Below, one piece after another: positions 62,901-64,000 of a DNA stretch of 64,000 nt (position 1 is the stretch's first letter; each line of letters opens with the position of its first letter). Location: assembly GCA_942486035.1 (NCBI GenBank), contig CALNXK010000034.1:2321501-2385500 (forward strand), read 5' to 3'. Origin of the DNA: Porites lobata (Eukaryota > Cnidaria > Anthozoa > Scleractinia > Poritidae). Under the pieces are notes generated by a model. The model did no database searches, was not told the DNA's origin, and saw only the letters and a program-made list of their open reading frames with translations. Both the position numbers and the translations under genes were made by a program.

Positions 62901-64000
62901 GAAGAAGGATGGTGATGGAAAGGGGACAGGTAAAATGGACTGGACCTCGCTGATGGGAGATGAAAGAAAAAAACTACTCAAAAATCTTCCTGCAAAATTA
63001 GAGGCCTCACAGGATTCCATCAATCATGATACTGCTGAGACGGTTATTAAAATATGGAAGGTACTTTTCTAAACCCTATGTGGATATCTTAATATACCGG
63101 TGTACAAACATATGGTAGTCGAGATTTTATTGAAAACTTGCAATTTTCTTAAACTGTTCAATCCTCAGCTCATTCAAGTTCTAACATTTTATCCACTTTC
63201 CTCCAAGGACTTTTCAGATATTTATTTCAACACAGTATCATCACTATTGCCAGAGCGAAGAGAACAATGTGGAGCAAAGGTAGAGTAGGTCCTATATGCA
63301 ACATTTAAGGCAATGTTTGACTTATTATTTGACAGGGTTTTCGAAACAGATTGTTTCCTAAATGCTATATTCCCAAGAAAAGCATAACCTTTCCTTATTC
63401 TACAGATACGAGAATGGGTCAGACTTTTTCTGTCTATTGCAAATTCCCGTAAGGGATATGCAAACAAGAATGTGACACCTTACATGCATGCTGCTGCATA
63501 CCACTTGCAAGATACCATTGACAGATTTGGTAGTGTAAAGTACTTCAGTGGCCAAGGTACTGTCAGAGTTACTGGTTACTTTCACTTATAACAAACTAAA
63601 TGTATGCCCAAAGTTGTCCTGTGTATTGCTACCATGCACACCAATGACAACATATTCAGACAAATCAGCAATAGCAAATAAAATTAAAATATACTTTTTA
63701 ATAAAAAAATTAATTATTACATTTCTGAAATAACAAAACCAATCTAAAATCATTTTATGAAACAAATCTCTGTAAGGGCTTCTCACGAAAGCAATTCAAA
63801 TACTGTAATACCAATAAACTAAACTCAACTGATTTGCCTTTACACAGGAGTAGAAAAAAATAATGATGTGGCAAGAGCAATTGTCCTTCACAAATCAAGA
63901 AACTGGGATAGCCCAGCAGATGTCATCAGAGCAGAGCACCGCCTTACACAGTTGAGCAACAGAGAGAGGAGAAAAAGAAAGTACAACAAACAAAATGAGG
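59924..64000 (+). CDS. RAG1/Transib-like DDE recombinase-fold gene with coiled-coil N terminus, 8 exons, partial at right edge
   Basis: Exons: 59924-61414, 61526-61667, 61823-61989, 62358-62437, 62577-63060, 63208-63279, 63406-63556 and 63848 to beyond 64000. All junctions are GT-AG and in phase, giving 913 residues so far. Residues 1-135 are unrecognised; 138-240 are coiled coil; 286-403 are a Ser/Thr/Pro/Gln-rich repeat linker; 412-467 are a conserved-looking helical block (DPFVHELSMLINGMPRSYL). The rest looks like an RNase H-fold DDE domain: KISGDG (D516), E556, LGGD (D598), CLWC (C617/C620), H840-x4-H845 and E865 in GQGVEKNND. The spacings D598 to C617 (19) and H845 to E865 (20) equal RAG1 D708-C727 and H942-E962 as I remember them. 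It may be a domesticated transposase or a transposon with introns. The frame is intact, which argues for selection or recent activity. Identity of the wider family is uncertain. Confidence 0.8.
60815..61075 (+). repeat. Coding minisatellite, Thr/Pro/Ser-rich linker
   Basis: Within exon 1 of the RAG1-like gene, units of roughly 36-48 bp repeat imperfectly and encode variants of QTPGSTPSTSSQ. The repeat keeps the frame open. It looks like a flexible spacer between the coiled coil and the DDE-like part and is likely to vary in length between alleles. Confidence 0.7.

Overview
This window looks like nuclear DNA of an anthozoan cnidarian, most likely a stony coral. The genes have many short exons with GT-AG introns, the protein-coding genes are close orthologues of animal genes, and the non-coding DNA is AT-rich and packed with short inverted-repeat (MITE-like) elements of kinds I associate with coral and sea-anemone genomes. 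The species call is inference. The gene calls rest on exon chains whose reading phases close.

Layout. From 2.4 to 46 kb lie four complete genes: GPATCH3 (minus, 6414-2408), MORN3 (plus, 6681-11321), an Orai calcium-channel gene (minus, 15063-13579) and a 15-exon KDM2 histone demethylase (minus, 46023-18232). GPATCH3 and MORN3 are head to head across 266 bp. MORN3 and Orai are tail to tail. MORN3, ORAI1 and KDM2B are also neighbours on human chromosome 12q24.31 (from memory), so this appears to be an ancient linkage block. From 50.3 to 52.3 kb (minus) there is an unrecognised ankyrin-repeat plus coiled-coil protein whose first exon may lie 7 kb upstream at 59.6 kb. From 59.9 kb to the right edge (plus) runs an eight-exon gene, cut by the window end. 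Its C-terminal half carries acidic and zinc-ligand motifs with the same local spacing as the RAG1/Transib DDE recombinase core. It is fused to a novel N-terminal region, a coiled coil and a Ser/Thr/Pro-rich repeat linker. This is the most interesting locus here.

Mobile and repetitive DNA. I see several families of non-autonomous DNA elements: (i) elements that begin and end in TA and make 9-bp target duplications (570-1618, 12379-12540, 48775-48838, 48848-48960); (ii) elements flanked by TTAA (57340-57500, probably 54467-56074 and 24298-24832); (iii) TA-flanked MITEs (1015-1210, 30170-30315, 32015-32558). There is also a 3' fragment of a LINE (35455-36235), an eight-copy 110-bp tandem array (34584-35440) and a 179-bp perfect palindrome in MORN3 intron 1. 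No autonomous transposon with an intact transposase is evident unless the right-edge gene is one. No rRNA, tRNA or CRISPR was recognised.
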